Positions 1-10,014 of a stretch of 64,000 nt of DNA are shown here, piece by piece. The stretch lies in the NCBI RefSeq assembly GCF_000092245.1, contig NC_014166.1, forward strand, positions 3,038,001-3,102,000, read 5' to 3'. The DNA is from Arcobacter nitrofigilis DSM 7299 (GTDB taxonomy: Bacteria > Campylobacterota > Campylobacteria > Campylobacterales > Arcobacteraceae). Position 1 is the stretch's first letter. Every line of letters starts with the position of its first letter. The notes under the pieces are model-generated. The model did not search any database. It was not told the DNA's origin and saw only the letters and a list, made by a program, of their open reading frames with translations. A program made the position numbers and the translations under genes.

Positions 1-1635
1 AAAATCATAGCAACTAGAAAAGAGCTAGAAAAGAAAAAGCATCAACTTGAGCAATTCAAAAAAGCAGTTAATTTCTCAAATTTGATTATTAATATTTCGA
101 AAGAAGGTGATATATTAAATATCTCAACAGATAATCCACTAGAATTTGACTTATTTAATCCAGATAAGATAAAAATAGCAAATATAAAAGAGTGTTTAAG
201 TAGTGATAACTTTTTATCTATTATAAAAAGTGTTAATGATTTAGATATATTTCACAAAAACCTATATTTAAAAATAGGTGAAGAACAATACACTGTAAAT
301 ATAACTGCCTTTGCAAATGAATATGATGATGAAATAGAAACAATAAATCTTATTCTTAAAGACTTAACAAAAACTTTAAAGAAAAAAGATGAAATAATTG
401 AAAAACTCTATATTGACCAAATAACAAAACTAAAAAATAAATTTGCCTTGTACAAAAGAATAAATGAACTTGAACATTGCAATTTAATGCTTAATATAAT
501 CAATTTAGATGATCTCGGAAAAGTTACAAAGATGTATGGGTACAAAATGGGAGATGAGATATTAAAGATTGTCTCTAAAAAAATCATACAAATCATACAA
601 ATAGAACAAAATGATAAAATTTCATTTGAGTTATATCAACTTGAATCAGACAAATTTGCACTCATTGTTTTATCTCAAAATAATATAGAAACAGAAGAAC
701 TGAATCTTATAGCAAATAATTTAATTACAAAACTTGAAAGAGGTTCATTTGAAATTGAAGATAATTTATCTTTAGATATGTCTTTTACTTTAGGTATTGC
801 ATATAAAGAAGAAGAAGATATTTTAACAGAAGCCTTAATCGCGAAAGATGTAGCAATTGAATTAAAAAAAGATTTCGTATTTTATAATGAAATTACAGGT
901 ATAAAAGATATTTTTGCTAAAAATCTACAATTACAAAAGAAAATAAAAAAAGCCTTTGATGAAGATAGAATTATTCCATATTTTCAACCTATAGTAGACA
1001 AAGATAAAAATATAGTAAAATATGAAGCACTAGCAAGAATAATTGACACAGAAGAAAATAGAGTATTAACTCCTTTTTTCTTTTTAGATCAAGTAAAAGC
1101 TTCGAAAAACTACTCTAAATTTACAAAAACAATTATAGAAAAATCTTTGAAATGCACAAGTATTTTACAAAAAGAGATATCTATAAATCTCTCTTTTGAA
1201 GATATCTCAAATCCCGAAATCATACTTTTTTTAGAAGAGAAATTATTAAAATATAGTTCTGTCATAACCATAGAATTATTAGAAAGTGAAGGATTAAAAG
1301 ATATAGAAAAGACTATTAGTTTTTGTAACTTAATGAAAGATTATGGAGCAAAAATTGCTATTGATGATTTTGGGGCAGGATATTCAAATTTTGAATATTT
1401 CTTTTCTCTACCAATAGATAAAGTAAAAATAGATGGAAGCTTAATAAAAAAAGTGAATGAATACAAAGGATATGTTTTAGTAGAGGCAATAGTTAATTTT
1501 TGTAAAAAACTAGATATCAAAGTTGTTGCTGAATTCGTAGAAGATGAAAAAACCTTTGAGACACTTAAAAATCTTGGTATTGATTGGTTTCAAGGATACT
1601 ATTTTAGTGAACCAAAACCCATAGAGGAACTTTAA
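1..1635 (+). CDS. PAS-like/degenerate GGDEF/EAL signalling protein, 5' end outside window
   Basis: Probable cyclic-di-GMP phosphodiesterase. The frame is open to the first base, so the gene starts upstream. The first visible residues are a Lys/Glu-rich helix that looks like a linker, followed by a PAS-like stretch. The GGDEF domain (about residues 136-290) is degenerate: the signature is ESDKF, so it is unlikely to synthesise c-di-GMP. The EAL domain (about 310-540) keeps YEALARI, the DDFGAGYS block, VKIDG, AEFVE and QGYYF, which carry the metal and catalytic residues. It therefore looks like an active hydrolase. Two bases separate it from the downstream histidine kinase, implying an operon. 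A TTG at 82 is an internal codon, not the start. Confidence 0.9.
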   Translation, partial: KIIATRKELEKKKHQLEQFKKAVNFSNLIINISKEGDILNISTDNPLEFDLFNPDKIKIANIKECLSSDNFLSIIKSVNDLDIFHKNLYLKIGEEQYTVNITAFANEYDDEIETINLILKDLTKTLKKKDEIIEKLYIDQITKLKNKFALYKRINELEHCNLMLNIINLDDLGKVTKMYGYKMGDEILKIVSKKIIQIIQIEQNDKISFELYQLESDKFALIVLSQNNIETEELNLIANNLITKLERGSFEIEDNLSLDMSFTLGIAYKEEEDILTEALIAKDVAIELKKDFVFYNEITGIKDIFAKNLQLQKKIKKAFDEDRIIPYFQPIVDKDKNIVKYEALARIIDTEENRVLTPFFFLDQVKASKNYSKFTKTIIEKSLKCTSILQKEISINLSFEDISNPEIILFLEEKLLKYSSVITIELLESEGLKDIEKTISFCNLMKDYGAKIAIDDFGAGYSNFEYFFSLPIDKVKIDGSLIKKVNEYKGYVLVEAIVNFCKKLDIKVVAEFVEDEKTFETLKNLGIDWFQGYYFSEPKPIEEL

Positions 1636-1637
1636 AA

Positions 1638-3332
1638 GTGGAACGATTAAGAAGAGAGAATTATCTTAAAAGATTTAGTATATTATTTATCTTAGCATCT
1701 GTATCCTTTACTATTTTAATACTGTGTTTTGCACTATATGAAATCGTAAAATATAGAGATATTATTTATAAAGAAAAAGCACAACATGAATATTCTCAAA
1801 AAAAAGATACAATAAATAAATACTATAAAAACTATAAACAACTTTTAAAATCTATAAAAACAAATCCTTTATTTACTAACTACATAATAAATCCTTCGCA
1901 AGAGAATCTAAAAAATTCCATATCCCTTTTTGAGAGTTTTATCTCTTTTGACAAACACATAACTCAATTGAGATATATTGATATAAAGGGACAAGAACAA
2001 ATAAGGATTGATAGACCAAATATATCTAGTGATTACAAAATCATAGAAAATCTTAATTTACAAAATAAAGAACATAGAGATTATTTTGAAAAAAGTATCA
2101 ACCTACCAAAAAATGAAGTTTATACCTCGAAAATCGATTTAAATATAGAAAATAAAAAAATAGAGATTCCTTATAAACCAGTTATAAGATTTGCCGTACC
2201 CATTTTTGAAGAAACTAAAAGAGTTGGAGTTCTTATAATAAATATTTTTGCAGAAGAGTTATTAGATACTATAAAAGAATCAAAAGATTTTGATGTAACT
2301 GTTTACGATCAAGATAAAGAGGTTTTAGTATCTAATAATAACTTGCAAAATGAATGGACAAGATACTTAAAAAAGAAAAGAGTAATAAATACAAATTCTA
2401 TTATTTTTGAAGATTTATTAATAAAAAGTTCTGATTATGAAAGCCTATTTATATCTTTGTCCTCAAAAAATTGGCTCAATAGGTTTTTAACTTTTTTTGA
2501 CTATAAAATCTTTTTATTATTTGCCTTAATTATATTAATAGCTTTTCTTTCAGCTTATTATTTAGCTAGGATTCCAAAAAATCTTTTTGATAAAATTACT
2601 TCTCAGCAAAAACTATTAATCCAACAATCAAAAACATCTGCAATGGGAGAAATGATAGCAATACTTGCACACCAATGGAGACAGCCCTTAAATCAAATCT
2701 CTGTTTTAATACAAGAAATAGAATTTAAAAAACAACTAAATCTTTTAAGCGATGAGGAATTTAATACTATTTCTAGCAAAATAAAAAATAGTTTATCTTA
2801 TTTGTCTCATACAATAAATGACTTTAGAGATTTTTTAAAGCCTTCAAAAAATAAAAAACCATTTAATATTTTAGATACTATTAAAGATACTATTAAATTA
2901 ATTGAAAGTAATTTTATAAATAATAAAATAGAATATGAAATAATTACTGAGTCTAAAAACCCAAGTAAAGAGTATCATTTATTTTCATTTGAAAATGAAT
3001 TTAAACATGTAATAATAAATATTTTAAACAACTCAATAGATGCACTAAAGATGCAAAATGAAGAAAAAAATAAAAAAGTTATAATAAACTTATCTAGTAA
3101 CAAAAATAGTATCAGCATAGAAATTTCAGATAATGGAGGTGGAATAGAAGATTCTATAAAAGATAAAATCTTCGAACCTTATAAATCAACAAAAGAGGCA
3201 CAACAAGGAACAGGATTAGGACTGTATATGTCTAAATTGATTATAGAAAATAGTTTCCAAGGTAAAATATCTGCTAAAAATCTAGATAATAAAGCAGTCT
3301 TTACAATCACTCTTTATAAAGATTTAATATGA
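1638..3332 (+). CDS. membrane sensor histidine kinase
   Basis: Sensor kinase of 564 residues with a GTG start two bases after the previous stop. There is a membrane segment at about 14-36, a periplasmic sensor region of roughly 250 residues that looks Cache-like, and a second membrane segment at about 290-311. The H-box AHQWRQPLNQIS (about 345) carries the phosphorylated His and is the form common in Campylobacterota. The ATPase domain shows an N-box (NILNNSIDAL), DNGGG near 498 and GTGLGLYMS near 525. No receiver domain is attached, so its response regulator must be elsewhere, perhaps upstream of the window. Its last 9 bases overlap the convergent ribE. The signal sensed is unknown. Confidence 0.92.
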   Translation: MERLRRENYLKRFSILFILASVSFTILILCFALYEIVKYRDIIYKEKAQHEYSQKKDTINKYYKNYKQLLKSIKTNPLFTNYIINPSQENLKNSISLFESFISFDKHITQLRYIDIKGQEQIRIDRPNISSDYKIIENLNLQNKEHRDYFEKSINLPKNEVYTSKIDLNIENKKIEIPYKPVIRFAVPIFEETKRVGVLIINIFAEELLDTIKESKDFDVTVYDQDKEVLVSNNNLQNEWTRYLKKKRVINTNSIIFEDLLIKSSDYESLFISLSSKNWLNRFLTFFDYKIFLLFALIILIAFLSAYYLARIPKNLFDKITSQQKLLIQQSKTSAMGEMIAILAHQWRQPLNQISVLIQEIEFKKQLNLLSDEEFNTISSKIKNSLSYLSHTINDFRDFLKPSKNKKPFNILDTIKDTIKLIESNFINNKIEYEIITESKNPSKEYHLFSFENEFKHVIINILNNSIDALKMQNEEKNKKVIINLSSNKNSISIEISDNGGGIEDSIKDKIFEPYKSTKEAQQGTGLGLYMSKLIIENSFQGKISAKNLDNKAVFTITLYKDLI

Positions 3333-3941
3333 TGCCATCATCTTATCAACTTGTCCCCAGGTTAAATCATCACTTTTTTTATCAGTTTTAAACATATTGT
3401 AAATATATCTTGCAAACATATCTGTTTCTAAATTTACTTTTGAACCTATTTTATAAGTTTTAAACAGAGTATTTTCAACAGTATGGGGAATAATTGTAAG
3501 CCTAAAAGAGTCTTCCATCACTTCATTAACAGTCAAAGAAACCCCATCAATACTAACACTTCCCTTTGGAATAATATATTTTGAGTACTCTTTTGGCAAA
3601 GAGATTATAAAATCAGTAGAATTTCCATTTTTCTTTATTGATTTTACAGTTCCTAGACAATCAACATGTCCTTGTACAATATGTCCTTCAAATCTATCAC
3701 CCATCATCATAGCAGGCTCCATATGAACCTTACCTTTATAGTTTTCCATGGCTAATATTTTTTGTGACTCAGGAGAAAGTTCTACGCTAAATGTCCCACT
3801 TGCAACCCTAACAACTGTTAAACATGCTCCATTTATTGAGATAGAGTCTCCAATCTTTGGTTCATATTTTGCTTTTAGTGTAAGTACATTTGATTTGAAA
3901 CTTAGCACCTCAGCCATCTCTCTTATTAGTCCTGTGAACAT
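3324..3941 (-). CDS. ribE: riboflavin synthase alpha chain
   Basis: Converts two 6,7-dimethyl-8-ribityllumazine molecules to riboflavin, the last step of vitamin B2 synthesis, in the cytoplasm. The 205-residue protein begins MFTGLIREM, the typical N terminus, and has the two similar lumazine-binding barrels, with GACLTV in the first and GVSLTVNEV in the second. The length is normal. An AAAGGA ribosome site lies just upstream of the ATG. It is a single gene, divergent from mnmG and convergent with the histidine kinase, whose stop overlaps its 3' end by 9 bases. The other riboflavin genes are not in the window. Confidence 0.96.
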   Translation of the reverse strand: MFTGLIREMAEVLSFKSNVLTLKAKYEPKIGDSISINGACLTVVRVASGTFSVELSPESQKILAMENYKGKVHMEPAMMMGDRFEGHIVQGHVDCLGTVKSIKKNGNSTDFIISLPKEYSKYIIPKGSVSIDGVSLTVNEVMEDSFRLTIIPHTVENTLFKTYKIGSKVNLETDMFARYIYNMFKTDKKSDDLTWGQVDKMMASY

Positions 3942-3981
3942 ATTTTTCCTTTAAAATTGCTGTAAATCTTGAAATATTTGG

Positions 3982-3987
3982 TATAAT
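3982..3987 (+). promoter_or_regulatory. -10 box, probable mnmG promoter
   Basis: A TATAAT hexamer about 130 bases upstream of mnmG, with no -35 match at the right distance. That is usual for sigma-70 promoters in this phylum. It predicts a leader of roughly 120 bases. Inference from motif and position only. Confidence 0.5.
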
Positions 3988-4114
3988 ACCGAAAACTTAT
4001 TGAGAAGCTAATTTTAAACTATTCTAATTTTTTAACCTAACTTTCAAACACTTTTCAATATAAACAAAAAAAAGACAAAGATACATTAGACAATTGTATA
4101 CTTATGGAGATGAA

Positions 4115-6007
4115 ATGAAATATGATGTAATCGTAGTTGGTGGAGGACATGCTGGAATTGAAGCTTCATTGGCAAGTGCAAGAATGGGTAAAAAAACTCT
4201 TCTTGTGACTATGCTAGTAGAACAAATCGGAGCAGCAAGTTGTAACCCCGCTATTGGAGGATTGGCAAAAGGACATTTAGTAAGAGAACTAGATGCCCTT
4301 GGTGGAGAGATGGGACTTTGTACAGATAGTGCAGGTATTCAATTTAGAATATTAAATGCAAGTAAAGGTGCAGCAGTTCAAGGAAGTCGTGCACAAATTG
4401 ACATGGATAGATATAGAACTTATATGAGAAAAGTTTGTCACAATACAGAAAATCTAGAAATCTATCAAGATGAAGTAAGTTCTCTTTTGACAAAAGATGA
4501 AAATGGTCTTGAAGTTTGTGGTGTAAAAACAAAACTTGGTGAAGAATTTGAATCAAAAAAAGTAATTCTTACAACTGGAACATTTATGAAAGGTCTTATT
4601 CATATAGGAACTTCAACATATGATGCAGGAAGAGCTTGGGAATTACCCTCTTCTACTTTATCAACACAGTTAAAAGAGTTTGGACTAAATGTAGGAAGAC
4701 TAAAAACAGGAACACCTGCAAGAATTGATGCAAAATCAATAAACTTTTCAAAAATGGAAGAGCATGGAGGAGATGAAAAACCAACTCCTTTTTCATTTAG
4801 AACAGATAAGTCAACTTTTAACCCAAAACAACACCCGTGTTATATCACATACACAAACTTGGGAACCCATGGAAAAATATCTAGTAACTTTCATAGAGCA
4901 CCTTTATTTACAGGACAAATCAAAGGAAGTGGACCTAGATACTGTCCAAGTATTGAAGACAAAGTAAATAGATTTTCTGAGCGAGATAGACATCAACTGT
5001 TTTTAGAGCCTCAAACAGCAATGGCAACAGAATATTATATCAATGGACTTAGTACTTCTATGCCAATTGATGTTCAAAAAGAGATGATACACTCAATAGC
5101 TGGTTTAGAAAATGCTAAAATAGTAAGATATGGATATGCCATAGAGTATGATTATGTTGATCCAACAGAACTAAAACATACCCTTGAAACTAAAAAAGTA
5201 AAAAACCTATATCATGCTGGGCAAATTAATGCTACTACAGGATATGAAGAAGCAGCTTCTCAAGGTCTAATGGCTGGTATCAATGCTTCACTTGCAATTG
5301 ATAATAAAGAGCCTTTAATCCTAAGAAGAGATGAAGCATATATTGGTGTTTTGATTGATGATTTAGTTACAAAAGGAACAGCTGAACCATATAGAATGTT
5401 TACAAGTCGAGCAGAATATAGACTACTTCTAAGAGAAGAAGGAGCAGATATAAGACTTAGTGAGTATGGTCACAAAATTGGACTTATAAATGATGAAACT
5501 ATTCAAAAAGTACAATACAAAGAAAAATGTATAAAAGAAGCAATTGATTTTATGAAAGAAGAGTGGTTTACTTCAAAAAAAGAGAACTTAGAACTTCTAG
5601 AAAAACTTGGACAAGATAAAATCAAAGATAGAGTCTTATTACTTGATATAGTTGGAAGGAATGGTGTTACAACAGAAAACTTTGATGAACTTTGCCCTCA
5701 ATTTAAAGAGTTAGATAACTATATAAAAGAGCAAATAATCATCGAAGCAAAATATTATAGATATGTTGAAAAACAACAAAAACAAATAGAAAAAATGAAA
5801 AAAATGATTCAATTAAAAATACCAGAAAGTTTTGATTATAAAGAAATCCCAGGACTTTCAAATGAAGCAATCGAAAAGCTAGAGAAGTTCAGACCGCCAA
5901 CGCTTTTCAACGCAGGAGAAATTTCAGGAATAACACCAGCTGCGGTTGATGTTATACATTTGTATATAAATTTACAAAATAAAACAGCAAAAACTGCAAC
6001 TGCGTAA
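4115..6007 (+). CDS. mnmG: tRNA uridine-5-carboxymethylaminomethyl modification enzyme MnmG (GidA)
   Basis: FAD-dependent subunit of the MnmE-MnmG complex that installs the cmnm5 group on the wobble uridine of several tRNAs. The protein starts [14 protein letters not shown], whose GGGHAG is the FAD-binding turn. CNPAIGG near residue 47 and the C-terminal helical domain that contacts MnmE and tRNA are present. At 630 residues it has the family length. I chose the ATG at 4115 because it gives the canonical N terminus and has GGAG five bases ahead. The frame opens earlier at a TTG (4094), which would add seven non-conserved residues. A perfect hairpin terminator follows. Confidence 0.97.
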   Translation: MKYDVIVVGGGHAGIEASLASARMGKKTLLVTMLVEQIGAASCNPAIGGLAKGHLVRELDALGGEMGLCTDSAGIQFRILNASKGAAVQGSRAQIDMDRYRTYMRKVCHNTENLEIYQDEVSSLLTKDENGLEVCGVKTKLGEEFESKKVILTTGTFMKGLIHIGTSTYDAGRAWELPSSTLSTQLKEFGLNVGRLKTGTPARIDAKSINFSKMEEHGGDEKPTPFSFRTDKSTFNPKQHPCYITYTNLGTHGKISSNFHRAPLFTGQIKGSGPRYCPSIEDKVNRFSERDRHQLFLEPQTAMATEYYINGLSTSMPIDVQKEMIHSIAGLENAKIVRYGYAIEYDYVDPTELKHTLETKKVKNLYHAGQINATTGYEEAASQGLMAGINASLAIDNKEPLILRRDEAYIGVLIDDLVTKGTAEPYRMFTSRAEYRLLLREEGADIRLSEYGHKIGLINDETIQKVQYKEKCIKEAIDFMKEEWFTSKKENLELLEKLGQDKIKDRVLLLDIVGRNGVTTENFDELCPQFKELDNYIKEQIIIEAKYYRYVEKQQKQIEKMKKMIQLKIPESFDYKEIPGLSNEAIEKLEKFRPPTLFNAGEISGITPAAVDVIHLYINLQNKTAKTATA

Positions 6008-6033
6008 AAAACAAAATTCATTATCTTATTTCT

Positions 6034-6067
6034 AAAGGCTAAGTTCAAAAGAACTTAGCCTTTTTTT
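6034..6067. terminator. bidirectional hairpin terminator after mnmG
   Basis: GGCTAAGTTC and GAACTTAGCC form a perfect 10-bp stem with an AAAA loop, followed by seven T. On the other strand the A run (6034-6036) gives a short T tract for the minus-strand gene ending at 6055, whose 3' end lies inside the stem. Nearly the same stem recurs at 9986-10009. Confidence 0.9.
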
Positions 6068-6486
6068 CTATTTTTAAATAAGATAATAATTCCAAATATT
6101 CCTAAAAGAAATCCAAGAACACTCAATATTTTCATGTATCTATCATATGGTACTTTTTCATATGATTTTACCTTGAAATTTTTATCAATATTGATTTTGA
6201 AATCTTTAAGATGTGGTCCATGATTACTTGGCACATTTATTTTAACTCTCCATTCACCATAAGAATCAGGCATAAAAGCAAAATTCCCATTTACATCTGT
6301 TTTACCTTTTGTAAAAGGAAGAGATGCTTCTGGTGCATATATAGTAATAGTTGCATTGCTTATAGCTATATTATTTGGTGCAGTTACTCTTATCCCTATT
6401 GCACCATCAACTACTTCATAAAAAACTCCATGTGCAAAAAGTGAGACATTTAATAAAATTGCACCTAAAAATATTTTCAAATTCAT
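6055..6486 (-). CDS. NikL-like exported protein with C-terminal membrane anchor
   Basis: A 143-residue protein with a signal peptide ending near ...LFAHG, a beta-rich middle resembling a carboxypeptidase-regulatory or CbiL/NikL fold (APNNIAISNATITIYAPEAS, then DVNGNFAF), and one C-terminal membrane helix (about 119-138) followed by NRKKG. In known nickel ECF systems NikL and NikK are extra components of the NikMQO transporter. Here the transport subunits are absent, so the pair would have to act with a transporter encoded elsewhere. It starts one base after the stop of the DUF4198 gene, so the two are co-transcribed. Function is inferred from architecture and pairing only. Confidence 0.6.
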   Translation of the reverse strand: MNLKIFLGAILLNVSLFAHGVFYEVVDGAIGIRVTAPNNIAISNATITIYAPEASLPFTKGKTDVNGNFAFMPDSYGEWRVKINVPSNHGPHLKDFKINIDKNFKVKSYEKVPYDRYMKILSVLGFLLGIFGIIILFKNRKKG

Positions 6487-6487
6487 A

Positions 6488-7180
6488 TTATTTTACTTCA
6501 AATGAAATACTACTTTGTAAAGTAATACCATTTACATTAGCATCATTTATTTGTTCACCATAATAAACTGCTGCAATTATTTGTAAACCTTTATTTTTTA
6601 TAGGAACATTGGCTATTCCAAACTTATTTGTTTTGATATTTAGGTTTTCATAATCAGAAGTTTCAATACCTGCATTTGCAAAAGCTTTCCCATCTTTTAT
6701 TACAAGAATAGGTAGAGTTTGACCTGCTTTAACTTTAAGTGGATTAATCAATGGAATTACTTCTATTTTCAATCCAATTGGTTGTAAAAACTTTTCACTC
6801 CAATCAAAATATCTTTTTCCATATTTTATACTTTTTAAACTTCCGTAAACTATTCCTTTGTATTTAGAAGGGTCTTTGATATTCTTAAATCCATCTTCTC
6901 CTTCTACCCAATATCCAGCATCAAATGTAAGTGCAATCATTGATGGCTTTTTAGCTGTTAAAAGCGTACTATCTTTTGAATAATCAATACCAGTTTTGAT
7001 TTTATGATTATTTATATCATAAGCAGTTGCACCTTTAAGTTGTTTTGGTGCAAATTTTTGAAAATGACCATGAGCCCAAAATTCAGCTTTGTAAGTGTTG
7101 TTCGGTCCTTTTTTTGCAGTGATTTGATGTGCAAATATAGATGTTGCAACAAATAATAATGTAATTGTTAATTTTTTCAT
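6488..7180 (-). CDS. DUF4198 (NikK-like) periplasmic protein
   Basis: A 230-residue secreted protein with a clear signal peptide (MKKLTITLLFVATSIFAHQ) and no membrane anchor. The pattern of an N-terminal His after cleavage, HGHF near residue 37, and LTFDAGYWVEGEDG near 95 fits the DUF4198 family, which includes the NikK accessory proteins of nickel uptake. His residues at the mature N terminus could bind metal. It is the first gene of a two-gene operon with the NikL-like gene. A good ribosome site (AAAGGGAGATAA) precedes the ATG. The upstream region holds a near-palindrome over the -10 box, suggesting metal-responsive control. The metal specificity is not shown by sequence. Confidence 0.7.
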   Translation of the reverse strand: MKKLTITLLFVATSIFAHQITAKKGPNNTYKAEFWAHGHFQKFAPKQLKGATAYDINNHKIKTGIDYSKDSTLLTAKKPSMIALTFDAGYWVEGEDGFKNIKDPSKYKGIVYGSLKSIKYGKRYFDWSEKFLQPIGLKIEVIPLINPLKVKAGQTLPILVIKDGKAFANAGIETSDYENLNIKTNKFGIANVPIKNKGLQIIAAVYYGEQINDANVNGITLQSSISFEVK

Positions 7181-7216
7181 TTATCTCCCTTTATTTAAGT
7201 AAAGAGATTGTAAAGC

Positions 7217-7243
7217 AATTATAATAAACAACTTATAATAATT
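7217..7243 (-). promoter_or_regulatory. 27-bp near-palindrome over the nikK-like promoter
   Basis: Arms of 11 bases (AATTATNATAA, 5-base centre, TTATNATAATT) pair at 10 of 11 positions. Read another way, TTATAATAA is repeated at 7219 and 7233, a 14-base period. The minus-strand -10 TATAAT (7218-7223) lies inside one arm. Position and symmetry suggest a repressor operator. NikR or Fur are candidates because of the metal-linked genes behind it, but neither is proven. Confidence 0.6.
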
Positions 7244-7270
7244 TTATACGCTTGTGTATTTTTAGCACAA

Positions 7271-7316
7271 ACTAAAAAAGACTAAGTCAAGATAAATGAG
7301 CCTAGTCTTTTTAGTT
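7271..7316 (-). terminator. hairpin terminator after the chemotaxis receptor
   Basis: An imperfect inverted repeat, ACTAAAAAAGACTA against TAGTCTTTTTAGT, lies just past the stop of the minus-strand chemotaxis gene. The A/T-rich lower stem supplies the U tract. Confidence 0.65.
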
Positions 7317-7329
7317 TTAGATATTTATA

Positions 7330-9852
7330 TCAAATTTTATCTATTTTTATATTATCTTTTCCATGAAACTCTTTCTCATCTGCATGTGAAACTATTCTTT
7401 TCGATATGATATCAGTCTCTCTCGCAACTTCATTTGTATTTTGAGCAATTGAAGCATTTTCTTGGGTTTGTTTATCCAAAGTTGCAACTGTTTGTGCTAT
7501 TTGTGAGATTCCTGCTTGTTGTTCTTTTGAAGAGGTAGAAACCATTTGAATCAGCTCCATTGTATTATTAATATTAGAACTTAATTTCGTATAACCATCA
7601 ATCATAGTATCTGCAATATTTTTCCCCTCATTTGCTTTTAAATTTGCACTTTCAACTAAATTTTTAATCTCTTTTGCTGCTTCTGTTGATCTATTTGCTA
7701 AGTTTCTTACTTCTTGTGCAACAACTGCAAATCCTTTACCAGCTTCTCCTGCAGTTGCTGCTTCAACGGCTGCATTAAGAGATAGAATATTTGTTTGGAA
7801 AGCTATTTGGTCTATCACTGTTATCGCTTCATTTATAGCTGTTACTTGAGAATTTATTTCATCCATAGCTAAAGTTGTTTTTTTAGCTAATTCTTCTCCT
7901 TTTTCAACAGAATCATTTACTTCATGGGAATAATCAGCCATTTTTTGTACGTTTTCATTATTTGATAAAAGATTACTATTTATCTCCTCTAAAGCAGCAG
8001 ATGTCTCTTCAATAGATGCAGCAGCAGAGTTTGTATTTCTTGATAAAGTAGCAACACCTTCAATTAATACATTAGAACTTTGATCAAGTTTCATACCATT
8101 TGTTTTATTATCAATCAACATATTTGTTATAGAATCACCTAAGTTATTAACGCCATTCGCTAGTTGTAATAACTGCTCTTTAAGACCTGTTGTACTTACT
8201 TTTTCTAAGTAGTGGTAGTTTGTATATTTATCCAATACACTTAAAATATTATTGATATTCAATTCAAGATTATCTGCCATCTTATTTAGTACATTTTTCA
8301 ATTGACTTAATGATGGATTTAAAGAATCAGATTGAATTCTTTTATTTAAATCACCTTTTTCAAATCCAGATAAAACATTTACAATTTCATCTATCAATTC
8401 TCTATCTTTTTCAATTCCTACTTTTGTTCTATTGATATTTTCATTTACAACTTTTGACATTTTACCAAGTTCGTCTTCACTACTATCATCCAAATAATCA
8501 ATTTGTTTTGTCTCATTATTCAGATATTTGAAAAATGAAATTATCCCATTTTCAAAATTTTTAAGGGGTTTTAAAATAGTATTTCTTAAAAAAGTTATTG
8601 ATATACCTATTATTACGATTAGAACTATTACAGATATAATCATTAGGGTAATATTTAAATTAAAAATATCTTTTAAAGCTTCATCTTCTTGTATTTGAGA
8701 AATAATTGCCCATTGTTTATCAAATACTTTTATTCCTGTATAAGCAGTAAGTACATCATTACCTTTGTTATCAATTGTAATACCTGCTCCTGTTTTATTT
8801 TTTAATGCTTGTTTTATTAAATCATTTTTAATTTCATATAAGGAAATAGTTGTATTAGCACTTTTCACACTTTTATTATCTATATTTTTAATAAATCGGT
8901 GATTACTTCTCATTTTATAATCACTTCCTAAAAGATAACTAATACCAGTTTCCCCTAAACCTGACTCCTCATATTTTCCATCAAAATTCATAATTTTATC
9001 TATAGAAGCAGGTGATAACTCTATGATTAAATTTCCCACTCTTCTATTTTCACTATTAAAAACAGGTGATGCTAAAAAAGATGCAGGCATGTTATAACTT
9101 GGCTCAAAAGGTTTAAAATCAGAAAAAGCAACTTTCCCTTTTTCAAGTTTGTATGCTTCTTCATTTACTTTTGCTAATGCACTATTTAAATAAACTCCCT
9201 CTTTCAAGTTTGTACCAAAATCTTTTTCTTTAGCAGTTGTATAAACCACATTTCCCATCATATCAACTAAAACAATATCATACAGTGAAAATTTTTCTAA
9301 TAAGGTATTAAATGTAGGATGAAACCTAAAGTGAGCAAAAGTATAGTTATTAAGGAATAAGGTCGTTTGACTCATCTTATTTTTTTCGCCAATTTTTGCT
9401 TCATTTTTTATGATATATATGTATTGGGCCATAAGTCCATTTTTATTTTTAGGTAAATACTCTTCAAGAGCTCTTTTTTTAGGAACATTTGGTAAATCAA
9501 AATTAATCTTATTTACATATGAATTTTTATAATGTTCTAAAACCTCTTTTTTTACTTCATCTATATTTTCAACATCATTTCCAATAGTATAAAACCCTCT
9601 TATAAGATTTTTCATCGCTTCTTGGGTAGACGCTGAATTTGCAGTAGATACCAATAATCCTTCAATTGTTTTAAAGTAATCAGAGATATGTTGTTTTTTT
9701 GCAGAAACAATTGATTTTAACTGATTTAGTTTCTCATTTTCAGTATTTGTTGTACTTTTATACGCCGTAATTACTAAAATAATTGAAGAAAGTAAAACCA
9801 AGCTTATTATAATAAGACTTATAAGTTTAAAATTGATTGTCAGTTTTTTCAT
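7330..9852 (-). CDS. methyl-accepting chemotaxis protein
   Basis: Transmembrane chemoreceptor of 840 residues. The first membrane helix is at about 8-31. A large periplasmic Cache-type sensor region follows (about 35-400, with [17 protein letters not shown] as a recognisable core). The second helix is at about 404-424, then a HAMP and linker region to about 500, then the signalling coiled coil. The hairpin tip near residue 700 shows [20 protein letters not shown] followed by [12 protein letters not shown], the CheA/CheW contact region. The C terminus is charged and has no obvious CheR-docking pentapeptide. It is a single gene preceded by a GGATT-type ribosome site. The ligand is not predictable from sequence. 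Confidence 0.95.
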   Translation of the reverse strand: MKKLTINFKLISLIIISLVLLSSIILVITAYKSTTNTENEKLNQLKSIVSAKKQHISDYFKTIEGLLVSTANSASTQEAMKNLIRGFYTIGNDVENIDEVKKEVLEHYKNSYVNKINFDLPNVPKKRALEEYLPKNKNGLMAQYIYIIKNEAKIGEKNKMSQTTLFLNNYTFAHFRFHPTFNTLLEKFSLYDIVLVDMMGNVVYTTAKEKDFGTNLKEGVYLNSALAKVNEEAYKLEKGKVAFSDFKPFEPSYNMPASFLASPVFNSENRRVGNLIIELSPASIDKIMNFDGKYEESGLGETGISYLLGSDYKMRSNHRFIKNIDNKSVKSANTTISLYEIKNDLIKQALKNKTGAGITIDNKGNDVLTAYTGIKVFDKQWAIISQIQEDEALKDIFNLNITLMIISVIVLIVIIGISITFLRNTILKPLKNFENGIISFFKYLNNETKQIDYLDDSSEDELGKMSKVVNENINRTKVGIEKDRELIDEIVNVLSGFEKGDLNKRIQSDSLNPSLSQLKNVLNKMADNLELNINNILSVLDKYTNYHYLEKVSTTGLKEQLLQLANGVNNLGDSITNMLIDNKTNGMKLDQSSNVLIEGVATLSRNTNSAAASIEETSAALEEINSNLLSNNENVQKMADYSHEVNDSVEKGEELAKKTTLAMDEINSQVTAINEAITVIDQIAFQTNILSLNAAVEAATAGEAGKGFAVVAQEVRNLANRSTEAAKEIKNLVESANLKANEGKNIADTMIDGYTKLSSNINNTMELIQMVSTSSKEQQAGISQIAQTVATLDKQTQENASIAQNTNEVARETDIISKRIVSHADEKEFHGKDNIKIDKI

Positions 9853-9985
9853 CTTTTGTAATCCTTTTCACCTGTAATTATTTGTTTTGGGCTAATTATT
9901 ACTAAAGACTGTATTCAAATAGTATCTTTATGATTTTTTTTGTTATTTATTATTTATAAAAAAGAGATTATAAGAGAATTTTTGA

Positions 9986-10009
9986 GGCCAAGTTCAAGTG
10001 AACTTAGCC
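9986..10009. repeat. second copy of the GGCTAAGTTC hairpin
   Basis: GGCCAAGTTC, loop AAGT, GAACTTAGCC: the same stem as at 6037-6060 with one C-A mismatch. It follows the stop of the unknown gene at 10015 on the minus strand, but there is no T run in that direction. It is either a weak terminator or a dispersed repeat. Confidence 0.6.
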
Positions 10010-10014
10010 GATTT

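Noticed and set aside
4094-4114. MnmG start at TTG 4094
   Set aside because: It adds seven non-conserved residues and overlaps the GGAG ribosome site of the ATG at 4115.
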